Below are positions 1 to 15,300 of a stretch of 64,000 bases of DNA, one piece after another. How positions within the stretch are numbered: the stretch's first letter is position 1; every line of letters starts with the position of its first letter. The notes beneath the pieces were generated by a model. That model was not told the origin of the DNA and did no database searches. It worked only from the letters and a program-made list of their open reading frames with translations. This DNA comes from Hydractinia symbiolongicarpus (lineage: Eukaryota; Cnidaria; Hydrozoa; Anthoathecata; Hydractiniidae), in the NCBI RefSeq assembly GCF_029227915.1, contig NC_079877.1, positions 9,550,001 through 9,614,000 on the forward strand, written 5' to 3'. Both the position numbers and the translations under genes were made by a program.

Positions 1-165
1 AATAATAGACAGGGTATATCCCTCGATATTTGCGAGGCTAGCCATGTAAAATATGCACATCTATCTATCTATAGCTAATAATAAAGAAAACAAAATGAAA
101 CCAGTTTTTTTTAATAATTTCCACTTTATAGAAATACCTGCAGGAACAAATACGAAGTTACTTAC

Positions 166-213
166 CAGTAGATCATCTTCACTGATGTAATCTTTAATAA
201 AATTTTCTGTCAT
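166..213 (-). CDS. First coding exon of an unidentified minus-strand gene (partial)
   Basis: On the minus strand an ATG at 213 opens 16 codons that end exactly at a strong splice donor (CTG followed by GTAAGTAAC, donor just below 166), phase 0. The peptide starts MTENFIKDYISEDDLL. The rest of the gene lies off the left edge of the window. It is divergent from the CEP295 orthologue, about 3.2 kb away. I do not recognise the family: sixteen acidic-biased residues are too few. The call rests only on the ATG plus near-consensus donor, so it could be a chance combination. Confidence 0.45.
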
Positions 214-3200
214 GCTGAAACCCTTGATCTCAAATACATCTTTAATTTTTTAAAGAAAAATCATCCTTTAAACTAGGCAAACTAGTCAGCTTCACTGTTT
301 AGGTTTTCCCGGGGTTGTCAAGTTCCGATGTAATGCAGAATCAGCAAAACGCATAATAAAATAAGGAACAAAACCAAGGAGGATATAATTACTGGCGCAA
401 AAATATAAACAAAAACTCCAAAAATATTCGTTTCGTGAACACAACGAAGGGAAATTTCTCTTCCTTTCTTGTTTTGTTTTTGATTTTTACTTTGTTTTCT
501 TACTTAGTACTTTGTTATATCTAAATACATGCAGCTATCTAGCTGGCTACTTTTAGTAAATAGCTATGTAATAAATAGCAAGCAAGCCGGCTGGCTACTA
601 CTAAGCTAAGGTTTCAAAAAGCATCAAAAGAAAAGAGCTTATTTAGGGTATGTCAAGCTAGTCGGTTGGACATACTTAATTTTCGTCAAAAGCCTTGTTG
701 CAATTTCAAAAAAGTATTTTGCTTAAGCACAAAAATCTTCCAGGGTGGCTTTTGTAATATGCTCTGGGTTGAATTTCTAAAGAATTTCTACACATAATAC
801 ACACATGCATGTATTATATAGTTAGGCGCATATTCATCAATGATATGACGTAATACGTAAGAAGCTGCTTAATTATCCTGCGAGTAACTTCGCATGTTGT
901 TTTATTAGGGGGCACAATATTCAGTATTTGCTTTAACTCACTGTAAAAATTGTAGTGCATACCCCTAATTTAATCTCGCTGCACTTTGACTTACTTGTTG
1001 TATTAGGGGGTGAAAAAATAAATAATGGTAACATGTGACCGTAAAAAAACATAATCCAACCCCCATAATTTTAACATAAGTAAGTCGAATAAGGGTAGTG
1101 GCTTGTTATCGTTAAAAAAACAAAAACAAATAATACTTTACTTCGTTGCACAATAGTTTTTCGCAACAAAAATTTAAATAATAAACAACATATTTACTTT
1201 TGAAGATTTGTTATTAAGGTCATAAAACAGCAAAGATATAAGAACTTGACAAAAATTGTACAACTACCCCCTGATAAATTTATTGTGACTGACTTGTGAA
1301 GAGATTTCCATGCTGAACTGAATATGAAACTTTCAAGCCGTAACCAGCATGTACAAAGTTTTTTTGTCAGCTGGAGAAAGAAAACTCATGATGTTTTTAT
1401 TAAAGCTTTGCTCTTAGTTAAGTTGGATAAATAAAGTTGTTGTGCCTGGCACTATGAATTTTCGAATTAAAAGCAGATGTGTAGTGGAATAAGCTGCTCT
1501 TTTTAAATCAACGATTTTAGCTTAAAAGAATGATTTACTTTACAAGACCTTGAAAAATACTATTTTCTGGTGAACTTTGTTTATAGATGGAGGATGTTTA
1601 GGTAGAAGTAGATTTTGTAATGCTTCTAATGTGTTTTTAGCTAGTTAGAATGTAGATAAATTGTGCAGAAAAACTTTCATACTATTTTTGAACATAGTCA
1701 TAGTTTTTGTTAGTTACATAAAAACGGAAAATGCCTTATTCACATAAAAAATGTAATTTTTATTTTATAAAATATAATTTTATATTGTCTTGTATAAATT
1801 TCATTCTGCTTTTTTTTCTCACACACGCTTTCATAAAATGGTACTCTTATTCGACTGGTCACCAAAAATCTACTGAAATATGCTCTCCAGCGTAGAATAA
1901 GCCATGCGGTATACAAAAATTTGTAGTTCTTAAAAAAAAAAAAGATTTTTTCAAAGCGTGCATAAATTTTGACCTCAACACAATGTGCAAACTGGTCACT
2001 TTATGAAATGTGTCATATTAAGTTAACTGGCTTAAATCTCAGGATAAAACTGGCTAATATATAGACCTTTCCCTGCTTGGTTTTCCTCATATTGGCTTTA
2101 ATGTATTTTTAAAATAGGATTTTATGCGCTAAGTAAAAAACGCCCTTAAACACCTTGCGTTCTTTTAACGCCTATTTCTTAGTGACTTTGTAAAAAAATA
2201 GACTAAATTGTTTAAATTCCTGTATCCGCCCCTGCACAAAGTGATTTAATAAGAAAAAGTTGAAGATCAAAATGGCAAAAATGTTGAACAACATGTAAAG
2301 AACATATTTTTATTATTTTGTACTACCCAACTTGCCAATACAATAGCGAGTAAAGATAAAGCAAAAAAACAAGGAAGAAAGATGAAGCCACCATATTGCA
2401 CGTTCGATTTGTTATTGAAGGTTTCTGGTCTGTATATTTATTCAAATTTGGCACCATCTCATGATAACAAACTTTATCGTTCGAAGTTGGTAGTATGTTG
2501 TGGAAAAGGGACTCAAAACATGAAAAAATATTGTTGTTTGTTATGACAGATATTTCTTTGGTTCAAAGAAGTTTAAACGAAGGTTATAAAAAGCTGTTAC
2601 TACTAAAGTACGTAAAATATTCATCCTTATCTCAAGTAAAAGATGTTATTTTTGATGCTTACTGAAAAACACATTTAAAACCTACTTATTTTCACCCCAT
2701 ACAGCCATGGAATTTCTGCAAAAATTTTGTTAGAAAGATATATAGGTAGTTAGTTGTGAAATATAGTTTTTTTGGTATATTATAGTAGTTATCTTAGCAG
2801 ATTTTAGGATTTAGAAATCTGTATATATTTTTATCTCGCTTAAAATTTATTTTCTGGCTGCCACAGTTCGCCTCTCCTTTAAAATATTTAAAGTAATGCT
2901 GAGAAAAATTTATAATAATGCTGTAAAAATATTTGATATTGTTGCCACAAGTAAAAACAAAACAATACGAATAAATAAATGGCGGAGAAAATTGTGTTAG
3001 TTATTTTGGAAAATATGGTTGGTACGACCCGTAGAACAACTACTAATTAAATTGATTTTGCCTTATCCGATGTAATTTTATATGATTTTTCATTATAACT
3101 TTTACCTTATTTTTATAATCGAAATTCATTACTGATTATATATTATTACTATATTTACTACTACTCATTTATTTAATAATGCAGGTTAAAATGATCGTGG

Positions 3201-3396
3201 CAGAAAGCTGATGGAGACCTACAACAAAATATTAAACATTAATTTAAGTATACAAAAAGATATGAAGTTTTGAAAATATATTTTGTCTACTTTCATTCAT
3301 TTATATTTCAATTTCACATTTATATTCTAGTTATATTTTAGATAATATATAATGATTTAATGATTAATTATTCACCCTAAATAATAAATATTGAAG
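214..3396. other. Intergenic region between divergent gene starts
   Basis: AT-rich DNA without a convincing open reading frame. It must hold the promoters of the minus-strand exon at 166-213 and of the CEP295 orthologue. An ATGGCGG motif at about 2981, resembling YY1-type elements often found at transcription starts, precedes a 23-codon ORF that is not carried further. No TATA box, exon or RNA gene could be assigned. Confidence 0.5.
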
Positions 3397-6300
3397 ATGC
3401 CAAGAAAGAAGTGCATTAATATTAGTCCAAGTGAAGAGGTAATCATATTTTATTTCCAACTGGAGCTTTACAATTGTTTGTTTGTCCTATAATTTTTGCT
3501 TATAGGTGGTTCTTGGCTAGCTAAAAATTCATGTAGGTAAAATATCAAAAATATTTGATATTAAAATATATTAAATTTCTTCTTCCTTTGAAAAGCTATT
3601 TTAACTTTTTGTACTTCGAATAGTTTCAAAATTTGGCAGGCAGTTAAATTTAAAAAACTTTGAAGGACTAATCACGTTAGTTAGGAAGTACATTTGACTT
3701 GAGTGGGAAACAGCAAGTTTCCAATAGAATGAACTAACATTACAGCTTTTATTTTTTTATGCCTGAATAAAAGCTAGAATAGAAGCTAGAATTTTTTTCT
3801 GTTTTTTTTTTAATTTATTTGCTGTTTTGATCTTCCACTTGTGAAATGACTGATTAAGCTTATCGAATAAGCAAATAAGTTGTGTAGTCAAAGCTTCAAT
3901 AATGTTGCTTTATATCGAAGCCAAAATATTGAAATTATGAACAAAAATTCTAAAAAGTAAAGTATTAATCCTTTTGACCTTGTACATGGTGCAGGGGCTG
4001 GTGTTTCGGCATAGGATACAAGCACAGTAAAAGTTCCAACAATGTTCATGACTTGGAATTTTAACCTATATATAAAGTGGTGATTGCCGTCATTAATTTA
4101 ACTTTGTAACTATTGTGGTATGACCAATTTTTGTAAATTGACGCAGTCAATGTCGGTAGAAACGTGCCATCACACGTGCACGTGCAGGGAGACATGCAAA
4201 ATTGTTTAGATGATCGATATATCGAACATGCAAATCGCTACTTAGTATGATTTTTCACCTTGTATTGTACCTGTCATAAATTCAATGTATTAATCTCCTA
4301 AGACGATGACAAATGGAAATGGAGTACATGTCCATGAAGCAGAACTGTACAGGAGACTCAATTGATAGAGTCTTCGCAGAACATCTCTCCTCACAAAACC
4401 GAGTACAGGGCTGACTTATTGCCTGCTGTGTCTTGTGGGAGAGAGAACTTCCAGACTTCTTTTTAATACGATATACAATTTTTCACAATGTTTTCTTTCT
4501 TATTTTATTTTCGTGAGTTGAATTCAGGAAATTAATCGATCCACAGTTTCGAATAAAATAAACCACCCCTAAAAAAATTGCATGTGCAAAGCAATTAGCA
4601 TGTGCGATCAATCGCTCATCATAGCACGTCTATATTCAACTACACGTGCGAATGGAAGCACATGCACTAAAATATTCCCAATATAGACCGTAAATGGCAA
4701 CGCTAACAATGGATTGTGAAAATCTTTACTTGATATATATCTTTTTTTCCAAAAGACGACCAAACCACCGCCTAAAATAAAAAAAATAATATCACAACTG
4801 ATACCAGGCGGATTACAACTGATATCTGGCAATGTGATCCTTCTTTAATGCAGAGGAGAACAAAGACAAAATGCGGATAAAACAAGTCTGTGTAGTTGTA
4901 CTTGCAAGCGGTACAGGCAATATATCGTTGTATTATTTCACTTAAAAGTTACTGAGAGATCTAGTAACAAAGAAGTTATGTAGAATGGATAAGTTTATAT
5001 AATTGATTTGAATATATGTGCGAAATAGGCTAAAAATTATTAGTAGAGTAAGATTCCTATAGTTGGAGTTACCATTTGATTGGTGAAGTATATACTATCT
5101 TAACCTAAAAAGATGAATTAAAAAACAAATGCAGACTCCAAGTTGATAAACTATGTTGCTCAGCTATCAAAACTGTTTCTGGAGATATCACTCCGCTATT
5201 ATCTCATTTCTCGTAATTAAGCTTGCCCTTGCTTGCTCGAGAGCGATCGCTTGCCCCTTAAATAAAAGTCATTTCATATCAGCAGGCCTATATCAGAGGC
5301 CTGCTGATATGAAATTCCTTTTAATTGTAGTTATTCTTTTTGTTCTGGTAATTATGTCTACTAGAAAGTTTAACAAATAACAAAGTTTCTGCTTGTTATG
5401 AGTGAAAAAAGTTGTCATTGACTAATTAATGTTTTAACATTCTAAAATGTTTCATAAATTTGCCCTTCTGTAAAAATTTGAGATAATTTTGCATAGTACA
5501 GTTAGAGTGCTAAAGATAATAAAAACAATTTGGTATATCTGCATTATTTTAATTAAAGATTTATAAGTTAATATAGTTGTGAAAACTGTTTATATTTTAT
5601 AGGTATTGTTCATGAAAAAGTTAGCAGAGGAAAAGAGAAAATGTCGACTACAACAGGTAAAATTATTTTTTTTAGCATAATTTGAAACATTAAAGACAAC
5701 TCTGACATTATATTTTTTGTGGATTAATTTTATTGTTTTACATGTTCTTAAGGTTCGAGAGCAAGAAAAGCATGCATCGCTTGTGCTTCGTGAAAAGGTA
5801 AAGAAAAGAAAAGAGCGAGAACTTAAAAAGATAGCGATGGTTTTACAGGTCTGTGTGTTACTTCTACCAAATAGTGTTTGCAAGTTTTTTTAAATCCTGA
5901 ATAAGAACAGAAGAAATAAATGTAAAAAGATATTTGAAGTATTGTTTACAAACTTAAGTTTCACCAAAGCTACAACGTTTTATTTTGCATCTTCATTGTG
6001 CACAAATTTGATCTTTCTAAGTTACAGCTTTTTTTAGAAGAATAATGAGTATGTACTGGCTTCAGTGAAAAAAATTAGATGTTAATTTCACCATTTTTTT
6101 AAAGGGAGAATTTGATGAGAACAAAGAAGAAGAAGAAAAACACTTACTTTTTGAACTAGAAAGACGATTGAGACAAATCGGGGAAGGACATAAAGTACAT
6201 GACAAGGTCAATTGTTTGTTGTTGGTCAGCAGAAAAATACTCTGTGATTTTTAGGCTGTTGTATGTATTCAACACTTCTACAGCATCGGTAGTATTTCAG

Positions 6301-9300
6301 CAGCAATTTTAAAATTTAGCTATTTTATTTAGGCGTGTCCTGCTAAAATCCAAAATCACCAGCACTAACGATACGATTACATAAATCATTATTTCCTTCA
6401 CAACATGTTCCTAAGCTCAAAATGCTCTCGATTCACATAGCTATATATATAATTTTGTTGTGTGATATATTATGTTTACTCTCTGCAGGAAAATTATGGT
6501 GAAATAAAAAATCTATCAGCTAATTTAAAGAGAAACATCTCAAGACGTTACAAACATGCAATAAACAAGGTTGAGCTATTTTTCTCTCAGTAGAATCACA
6601 TTGTCTACTTTTTCTGTTTTTTTCTTTGCAACTGTACTTTACATGACTAATAATGTTTAAATTATATTTTCTAGGCGTTGCCATTCTGTGTGTTGATTTT
6701 CTTTAGGTATTGAATGAACGACAAGAAGAAAATGCAAAACAACACAAACTTCAGTTGTTAAGGTTTGTGTCATCTTAAGATCTTGAGATAATTGTTGTCA
6801 CATGTTGTATGTCACACGACGCTTATATTATGTGTAATATTGGTACCCTAAATGATACTATTTTTTGTGTACTACTATAGATATCGTTTTTTAAGATACC
6901 ATTCATAAAAATTAATACCTGCAAAGGAAAATCGAGAAATGCCAAAACTTTGTAAATATCGAAATACTACTAAAATTATGAAAGACTAGTCTGTGGCACC
7001 TGGAAAAATCTATTGGTTCACTTTTTATACCACATTGGGTGCATGTCGTTACTTGCGGTACCATTTTGCATGACAGACGTATATGGGTATTATAACATAA
7101 ATTATTAAAAAGGTGTAATGATTATTTCGAAAGTCAGATATCTTCCTGTGTAAAAATTGTTTGCAAAAAAAAAGAGAAGAAAGCATTGGACGTGTGTTTT
7201 TAATGTTTCACCCTTAGTCTAATCTAGAGCTTAATAACTTCTAAGTAGAGGAGAGAAGGATTGTATATAATCCTCCACCATGGAGTTATGAGGTATCTTG
7301 TAGCAAAAAAATGCTATGTTTTTAAAATTGTTAGATTGTCCAATCCAATGTATAGATACTAATCCTTTCACACAATTGTCTTCCCATTCCTTGCTAATGT
7401 TTTAACTTGATAGATATAGATTTACCCCTGATATTTTAAACAAATTTTTTAACATGTTTTTAACATGTTTAATGAAGTGAGTCGAAAATTGCCTTGTATG
7501 CCACTACAGTCTACAACAAAAATCAACAAAAATAAATTAAATTTTTTTAGACATCATGTGATGCTACGTATTTCACATAATGTAGTGAACCTTTTTTTTT
7601 GCCGTATATGTAGGGACCAAATTCGCATAATGGAGGAAGAGAGGAAACAAAAAATTGTATCACTACCAAAACAACCTGCTGATCCAATCATGGTAAGATT
7701 TTTTTTAGTGTATTTTTATGAAAGGTTTTGTGTATGGAAAAAAGTATAGAATATGGGAGTAATAGACAAATGTTGTGTGAGAACTTTGCACGACAGTGAT
7801 GGAGAATGTGTATAATGTTGACTGTGACTCCTACAGTTGTAATTCTAGAAGTTAACATTCTAGCATTTTATTTATTAATTAAATACAGCACTTCTGTATA
7901 ATGTTGTTGATTAAGACTTGATTTTCCTTTCCATGTGTAAAAAATTACGGAGCTTAGCACTTTTCGACATTTAGTTAACTCTTTTTAAATTAATATTTCT
8001 ATTTATTTAGAGCATCCAACCAGTAAAAGGTAAGAACATTAGAAGTTATCATATGGTTATACGTGTTCTTCCTATGAGAAACTTGAGACCCTACTTTCAT
8101 ACATTTGTCAAGAATTGAACATGTCATTTTTGTTGTTGTAATAATTAGTGCAAACTAATTATTAACATGTCGACAACAAACGTTAGATTTTTCAACCAAA
8201 ATATTTCTAATAAGTCACTGCTTCAACTAGCCTAGCCTGCTATGTAATAGCGTTTTAAGTTTCTTTCACTTTACAATTGTTAGGAAAGAGATATCTAATC
8301 AGGAAAATCTTTAAGGATTTTTTTGTCTAATTTTACACATCAATATGATGGTATCAAAATATTAAAATATTTATAGACTTTTATTTTCCATGTGTTCTAT
8401 TTCTAATGAAGCTCACAACTAGATAGATTTGTTTTTACTTTAACAGCATGGAAATAAATGCTATTTTCTTTATTTTACTTTAAATACCTTTAACGTATTT
8501 TTTTAGTTGTCAGTTCGTTTACAAAACAAGGTATGTTGGAATCATTTTCATACACACACCATCATCTGGCGTCATTCGATTCAGAATCTGGTCCAACAAT
8601 GGTCGTTGTAAAAGCATGCGAAGAAGAACAGGTATTATTGTGTGTGTGTGTGTGTGTGTTGGTCCAGGTACATTTTGTGATAACAACTTAGGTAAAAGTA
8701 GCAATGGGATTTGAACTAATGCGGTGTATTTTTTACACATAAAGATTTGACTTTTAGATAGATGCGCGACTTGCAGCGAATGATGAAGAAGAAAGAACAC
8801 AGTCTATCAAAGAGGTAAATGGCTCTTGCAAATATCTGTTGATATGCAAACGATTTTTTACAATTTTTCTCTCTTAATTTATAACTTTTTCCAACGTCTG
8901 TTATGTGGTAATTAGTGTAAATCAAAAACCTAAAAAAAAGTTTGTGAATTTCGCAGAAAACTACTTCAATAATTTTTGCGGATACTAATTTTCATGGAAT
9001 TGACAAATGCTCTCAAATTTCGCGAAAAATATAGTGTCAGAATTTTTTTTTAAGTTTTATAAGAAAAATTTTGGCAATACATGTCGAATGTACCGAGTAC
9101 TACCAGACAGCAATAATAATTAACTTTTTATTCATTTCACGCAGAAGTTTTTCTTTTAATCTATGGAAATTGCAAAAATTAGAAATAATTTAAAATGCAG
9201 GCAGCGAATCAAGAGAATAGGATCTTCATTCCTGACAAAACTACTTTACAAAGAAATTATTGTTGTTAGCAAAGTTGTATTAAATAAAAAAGTTATATTC

Positions 9301-12300
9301 AGGTTCTGTATGTGTTTCCCTGCATTTAACCCTGCAAAAGAATTCTTTGAATGTGTAACATATTTTAATGCTACCCAATGCTTATTTTCATTTTGTTTTT
9401 GTCAAAGCAACAAGCAAGAGAAATAGAAGAGCGAAAAGAGAAAGCTGAACTTCGTCATGATCATGCAAGAAAAGAAGTTATATTAAAACAGGTTAGTATG
9501 TTCTAACGATTTTGTACATGTCTAAAATTTTGGTTTCTAGTGCATAGACTTTATAAAATTTAATGTTTTTAGGTGTGAGGGAAATGTGTTTTTTTTAATG
9601 TAAAAGCACCTTTCCGTTTTAGCAAAAAGCATCTCTGATGGAAGAATTGGAAAATTTAGAACTTAAAGACAGACAAAGAAGACGTGAGATAGTGGCTGAC
9701 ATTCCGGTAAAAATATTATCTGCAAATATTATCTGTGAAGTAAACAGGATTTGGACGTTGAAACTGGAATACAATGTAGAAGTGTGATAATATTTCTTTA
9801 AATTGCTTAGAAAAAAGTGTTTCAACCTCCATATCAAAGGATCGAAGATGGAAAGTCAAAACAGTTCAGCCTTGAGCAAGCCTTTGAGAAGGTTTATAAT
9901 GTTAAATCTGGTATGTTATGCGATTAAAATGCACAATGGAATTTTTTTGTTGGAGGCGTGATTTAGTTCTTCCTAATGTCTAAAACAAAATAATGTTTGG
10001 TATTTTAAGCCAGACTGCTGTTTCGAACACTCATGATCTTAGTAAGAGGAATTTTAATGTAGTGTTACCTTGCAGACGCTTTAGCTGTACATTGCCATAT
10101 ATTTTGTCATTTGATTTGACTGCAATGAAATAAGTTTAAATACTTTTTACAAAATGTTTCAAAAAGTTATATATTGTTCATGTTTTAGAAGGTGCATTTG
10201 ATAAATATTACAACAATATAAGTGAGCTTGGTAACTCCACTGGTGAAGGTTAGTTTTGTAGATAAATAAATTTGAGTAAGCGTTTGGGTTTACTGTATGA
10301 CAGAAATGTCTTCGTGAAACTATGATGGAAAATAAATTATAGATGATATTAGCTTGTTGGGTTGTTGGGTAACCAGTAATCAAAATAATAAACTTACCTG
10401 TGGTTTAACTGAAGAATGATAATTCTTGTTTTTTTATTTTTTTATTTTTTTAGAAGCATCAACTGCAAATGAATCGGTAGGTGTAAGTTCCCATTCCATC
10501 TCTGTGAGGGATCTATGTGAACAGTCTGAAAGTTACATTGTCTAAAAATTCCCTTATGCTTTAAGAAGGCGCAAATTTATTTAAAAATTAGGAATATTTT
10601 AGAGGCTGGTTTTACATAAAAAGGAAAATAAAACGACTTATTATTTCAAAGCCTTTTTTGTTTTTCTCAACTGCTTATCTAAAATAACAGATATAGAGAT
10701 ATGAACGTGTCCCCTTTCTTCAATTTCTATGTCAACATCTTTGTCTATGTCTTTTAACAAATAGCCAATCACTTTATACAAATATACATGCATAAGAATG
10801 TGCTGAGAATACTTTCAGCCTGAAAATTGATCAAATTTGTTCTGATTTTTATTAATTTTACAAAAAAGGTTGTACATTAGGTAGTATCATTCATATCATT
10901 ATTTAAAAATAAAATTTTTTACTCACCTTTATCAGAAGTACAATTCACACATTTATACTACTATTTCCTTTAATTTAATATTTGTTTTTAATAATGGAGA
11001 GGAATTAAATTGTTGGTTTTTAGGGATTGGCGCTAGTTGAGACAGCTAAACGTGTTACAAATGAAATCTCAAGTAGCGAGGCCTCCCATCCTGCTCATTT
11101 ACAAAAAGGTAGGGTGACTTAAAGGTTTTATCTAATTAGTGAAGACATGGTTAACTTTTTTTGCATCTAATTAATGACTGATCTCCAATGAAACGTTCAT
11201 GGTCGTTCATATTAATGTTTAATCCGACGCTCAATACGCCTAATTTTTATTACATTAAAGATGGCAGTGTCTTCCTTTCATTGGTCCTCCAAAAAGCTGT
11301 TCATCTATAAACTCGTGGTAGTAAACTGTTTAAAACTGGCCAAAGTTACAAAGATACAGTGATCGCGGCCTGCGCATGCCTAAATAAATGATGGAAGCTA
11401 CGCCTTAAGAAAAAGTAGCCTTACCACTCTGTTTAATTCAATGATATCTCCATTTTGTAATAGATCAGAGTAAATTGGAGAGATTGAGAACACGAATAAA
11501 ACAACAGCACCAGCAGAGTCGTAAAAGTCAACAGCTTGAAAAAACAACACCAGGTAGGTGGGCTTGCTTTGTGCCAAACAATGATTAAAAACTTGCCCTT
11601 TTATTGTATTGTTTTTTAACAAACAATTTGGAACCGCCTTGCCATTAATTCTTTGAATTATTTGGTTGTTTGTTAATTATTTATAATGTCTATGCTACCT
11701 TTACATTGATAAAGTTTGAATGCATAGCCATTAGCAGGTCCAAAATTATTGATATCACAGTTTTTGTTGCTAATGTATGTAGCAAAATAAATGTTAAAAA
11801 AAAATTAATGTAAATGTATCGAAAACGGGAAAAGTTTGAATGAATTAAAAGTTCTATAAATTTTAATAAACAACTGAAAAAAAAAGTTAAAAATGCTGTG
11901 TAATGTGATAGCTTTGAATTTATTTGTGTTTTGTTTTTTAAGGTGGGTTGCGAGCAAGCTTGAATGTGGATAGTTTACAATCTATGAACATTGAATCTGC
12001 TTATGAAAGGTTAGTTGAATCATTTAATCAATGCTTACGCAAAGTTCTCTGAAATGGTAAATACCTGTTTTCATATGAAACTGATTTTGGTTGTTTTGTA
12101 GTATTCAGACGAAAAGGTCGTCATCACGCACTGTTACACCAGGTAATTTTCTTAATTTTTTTATAGTTCTACTTTTGTGTTGATTATTTGTTTATTTTTT
12201 TGCAGTAGCAAAAAGAGCTGAAGCATAAGCTCTATTAATACTTTATCAATGCACCTCCACAAATAAATTTTTATTCTAATAAGGGAGATATTCAGGAAAG

Positions 12301-15300
12301 GTTAAGTCAATGATTGCATCAAGAAAATGTATACTGACCTGTTTGTAACTTTTACATTGTAGATTCTGCAACAGACACTGACCTTCAGTCTGAAGATAAG
12401 ACTACACCCAGTGTGGAGGTATCAGATTTAACAGCAAGTAACATAGCCTACAATCATCACTTACTAAAACATCAATCACATGTGTTGGAATTACAGAAGA
12501 AGAAATTGATGAAGACGCTTGATAAAGAGCCTTTTCTACAAACAAAGCACACCATGCTTGATTCTTCGCAGCAAATTGATGTGTTTATGCCCCATGTGAG
12601 TAACATCAGTGGAACACCCAGCTCGTATGTCAGTACTTTGGAAGGAAATATGTCATCTCAATCTGTCAATACTTCGCAATCACCTGTCTCTTCAACGACC
12701 ACGCGTTTCACGACGTCACTGGAAGAACAGCAGTTGAACAGCGAAAAACAAACACCTCTTCGACAACATGTTAGTGTTTCTCCACATTCCATGCAATCCC
12801 TAAAAGAAAGAGATATCCAGTTTGCAGAAATAAGTAAGAAGAATGAGAATGTATTACCTGAATCTTTCAGAGAAGAAGAAACACAAACAGAGAGAGGAAA
12901 CGAGTGTAACGCAGAGACGCAAACATCCCTCGTTGAGAATTACATAAACAATACTGAACAGATTGAAGAGCTAGCTAGGGAAAAGCAAGAAGTTAAAATT
13001 CTCCAACTGAAAAAAGATAAAGAAAAAAAGAAATATGATGTTGAAAAAATTGCACAGAAAAAGAAGCAGTTAATGGCGCAGTATCCAAATTTATTCACCT
13101 CTGTGACAAAGGGATCACCAGTTACGTTGGAGCGTATACAGAATCACAGAAAACAACTACAAAAGCAGCGACAAATGCTTGAACAGAGACGAGCCCATCA
13201 CTCAAATACGTCTCGTACAAGTTCAAGTAATACTGAGGAAGGGTTGTTTGTTACTGAAAAACCTGGAGACGTGGATGTTGATGCTACTGAAGTTACCATT
13301 TTAGAAACTCGTGCTGGTATGGGTGAAAAGCATGCTAAAAGTTTGTTACCCTTTGACAATGAAAGTCTAAAAGAACAGGATGTCCCTAAAAGAAGAAATC
13401 CATTACGCAGACTCGACCCTTTGACCACCGATTCTACTCCATTCATACCTACGTTATCGGAACTTGAGTTAAGTAGAAATCGCATAGAGGCTAACCAACC
13501 ACCTGCTGGACGCGAATATGATCAGAATGAAATTGACAATGCTAGTTTGGCTTTCCCAGCCTCGTTTCCACACAAACGTCTGCAAACAAACATCCCTAAT
13601 CTATCAGATTTGGATCTCACAGAGATAAGTTACTCGAGCGAGTCGAATGATTATTTACTGCCTAGTGTAAGGACTGTTCTTGAGGAGTTAAAAAAACTAA
13701 AGACTAGTATAAATGAGACGACTTCTGATGAAGACATTTCTTCACGAAAACAGCACCAAAACAAACAGTTTGGAATGTTTATCGATCGAGATGAAAACGC
13801 TGATGCAGCAGATTTTACAAGTTCAATGTCTATACCAAGCTATTCCTCCAGTATGAAAATGTATGAGTTGCCTCGTTATGAAGCCTCTCCGGTACGACAA
13901 TTCGATTCTCCCGCTGAAGATGTCTCTGAGAGTACCAGTCATGTTAGAAATTTAAAAGATCATTGGGACGTGTCATCGTTTTATGGGGAAGGCGCTGCTA
14001 GGCCATTTAGGGTGTCTGCCAATCCTCAAGTATCCCCTATCCGCGAAGTAGAAGAGCTCACGCCACAGCGATTGACTGGTAAGTGAAAAGCTAAGAAATA
14101 ATACCTTAAAGGAATTAATTTTCGCGAGAACTAGAAAATTAATTCCCCCGAAAATTAATTCCCTTAAAAAATATTTCCCATAAATAAATTTATTTAAAAA
14201 ATCCATATTGTTTTTTAATTAATAATGTTAATTTAATTATAAGTGCTTACCTCCCTAATATTGTCAGTGTCATTTTGTATACTTTGTTTTAACAGACCTT
14301 GAGTCACTAAAAATCCTGAAAAAACCCTGAATGTAACCGTTGTTTAAACACAATAAAGCAACGTAAATTTCCTTCTGTTTTAGGCCTCTCAACATTGGAG
14401 GAGCAATCACTTTCTGGCTCCAGTTTACCCATACAAACACGCACTCCTTCGTTTAATTACGACGAAGAGGGTTTGTCTATAGCGCGCTTTCCAAGCCAAT
14501 CAGAAAACCAAACCCATGAAAGTCTCACAAGCGATGCTCTTTCTCAACGTGATGTTCCAACCCACGGTGCAAATTCTGAAAATGTCCTCACCCACGGTGT
14601 AAAATCTAAAGATGTTCTTACCCACGGTATAAATTCTAAAGATGCTCACACCCACGCCGTAGCTTCCGAAGATGTTCTCACAAACGGTGCAAATTTCGAA
14701 GATGTTCTCACCCACGGTGTACCTTCCGAAGATGTTCTCACCCACGGTGTAAATTCCGAGGATGTGACAAAGTTTTATCCCCTACGAGAACTAAAAGCGA
14801 GCATGACTGACGCCACTGTCAGTAGACATTCACAGAGTATTCCTCGACAACGCTCCTTCTCTAACGACGTGCACATTGCAAAGGAAACAGAAAGAGCAGA
14901 TGATGTTGATATGCAAGGTTCATCTCTAGTTGAACAGTATCCATCCTCAGACGATTCTCCATTGTTTCTACCAAAACCTGAAAGGCATGCAAAACTAGCC
15001 AACAAGAAAAGCCCTATAGTTAACCATTTTGCTAGTACCTCGTTATCGTTGATCAATACCCAATCGAATTCTCCTTTCTATTCATTGGATCGATACAGCT
15101 CTAGTTTAAACGGTATTTTGTCCAACAGTGTTCATAATGAGGCGCCAATTGAATCAGAACTTAATAGAGCAAACAACGAAAGAAGCGAACCAAATAACAG
15201 CACGTCTGCGCCCACGAGCGCTCTTAATAATAATACAAGGCCAACAGAAAGTAGATCCAAAAATAGTACGACTGAGTTCACTACCTCGCATGTCCGCCAG

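Noticed and set aside
2981-3051. ATGGCGGAG ORF of 23 codons upstream of CEP295
   Set aside because: Too short and without a donor in phase with exon 2; kept only as a possible promoter-proximal motif.
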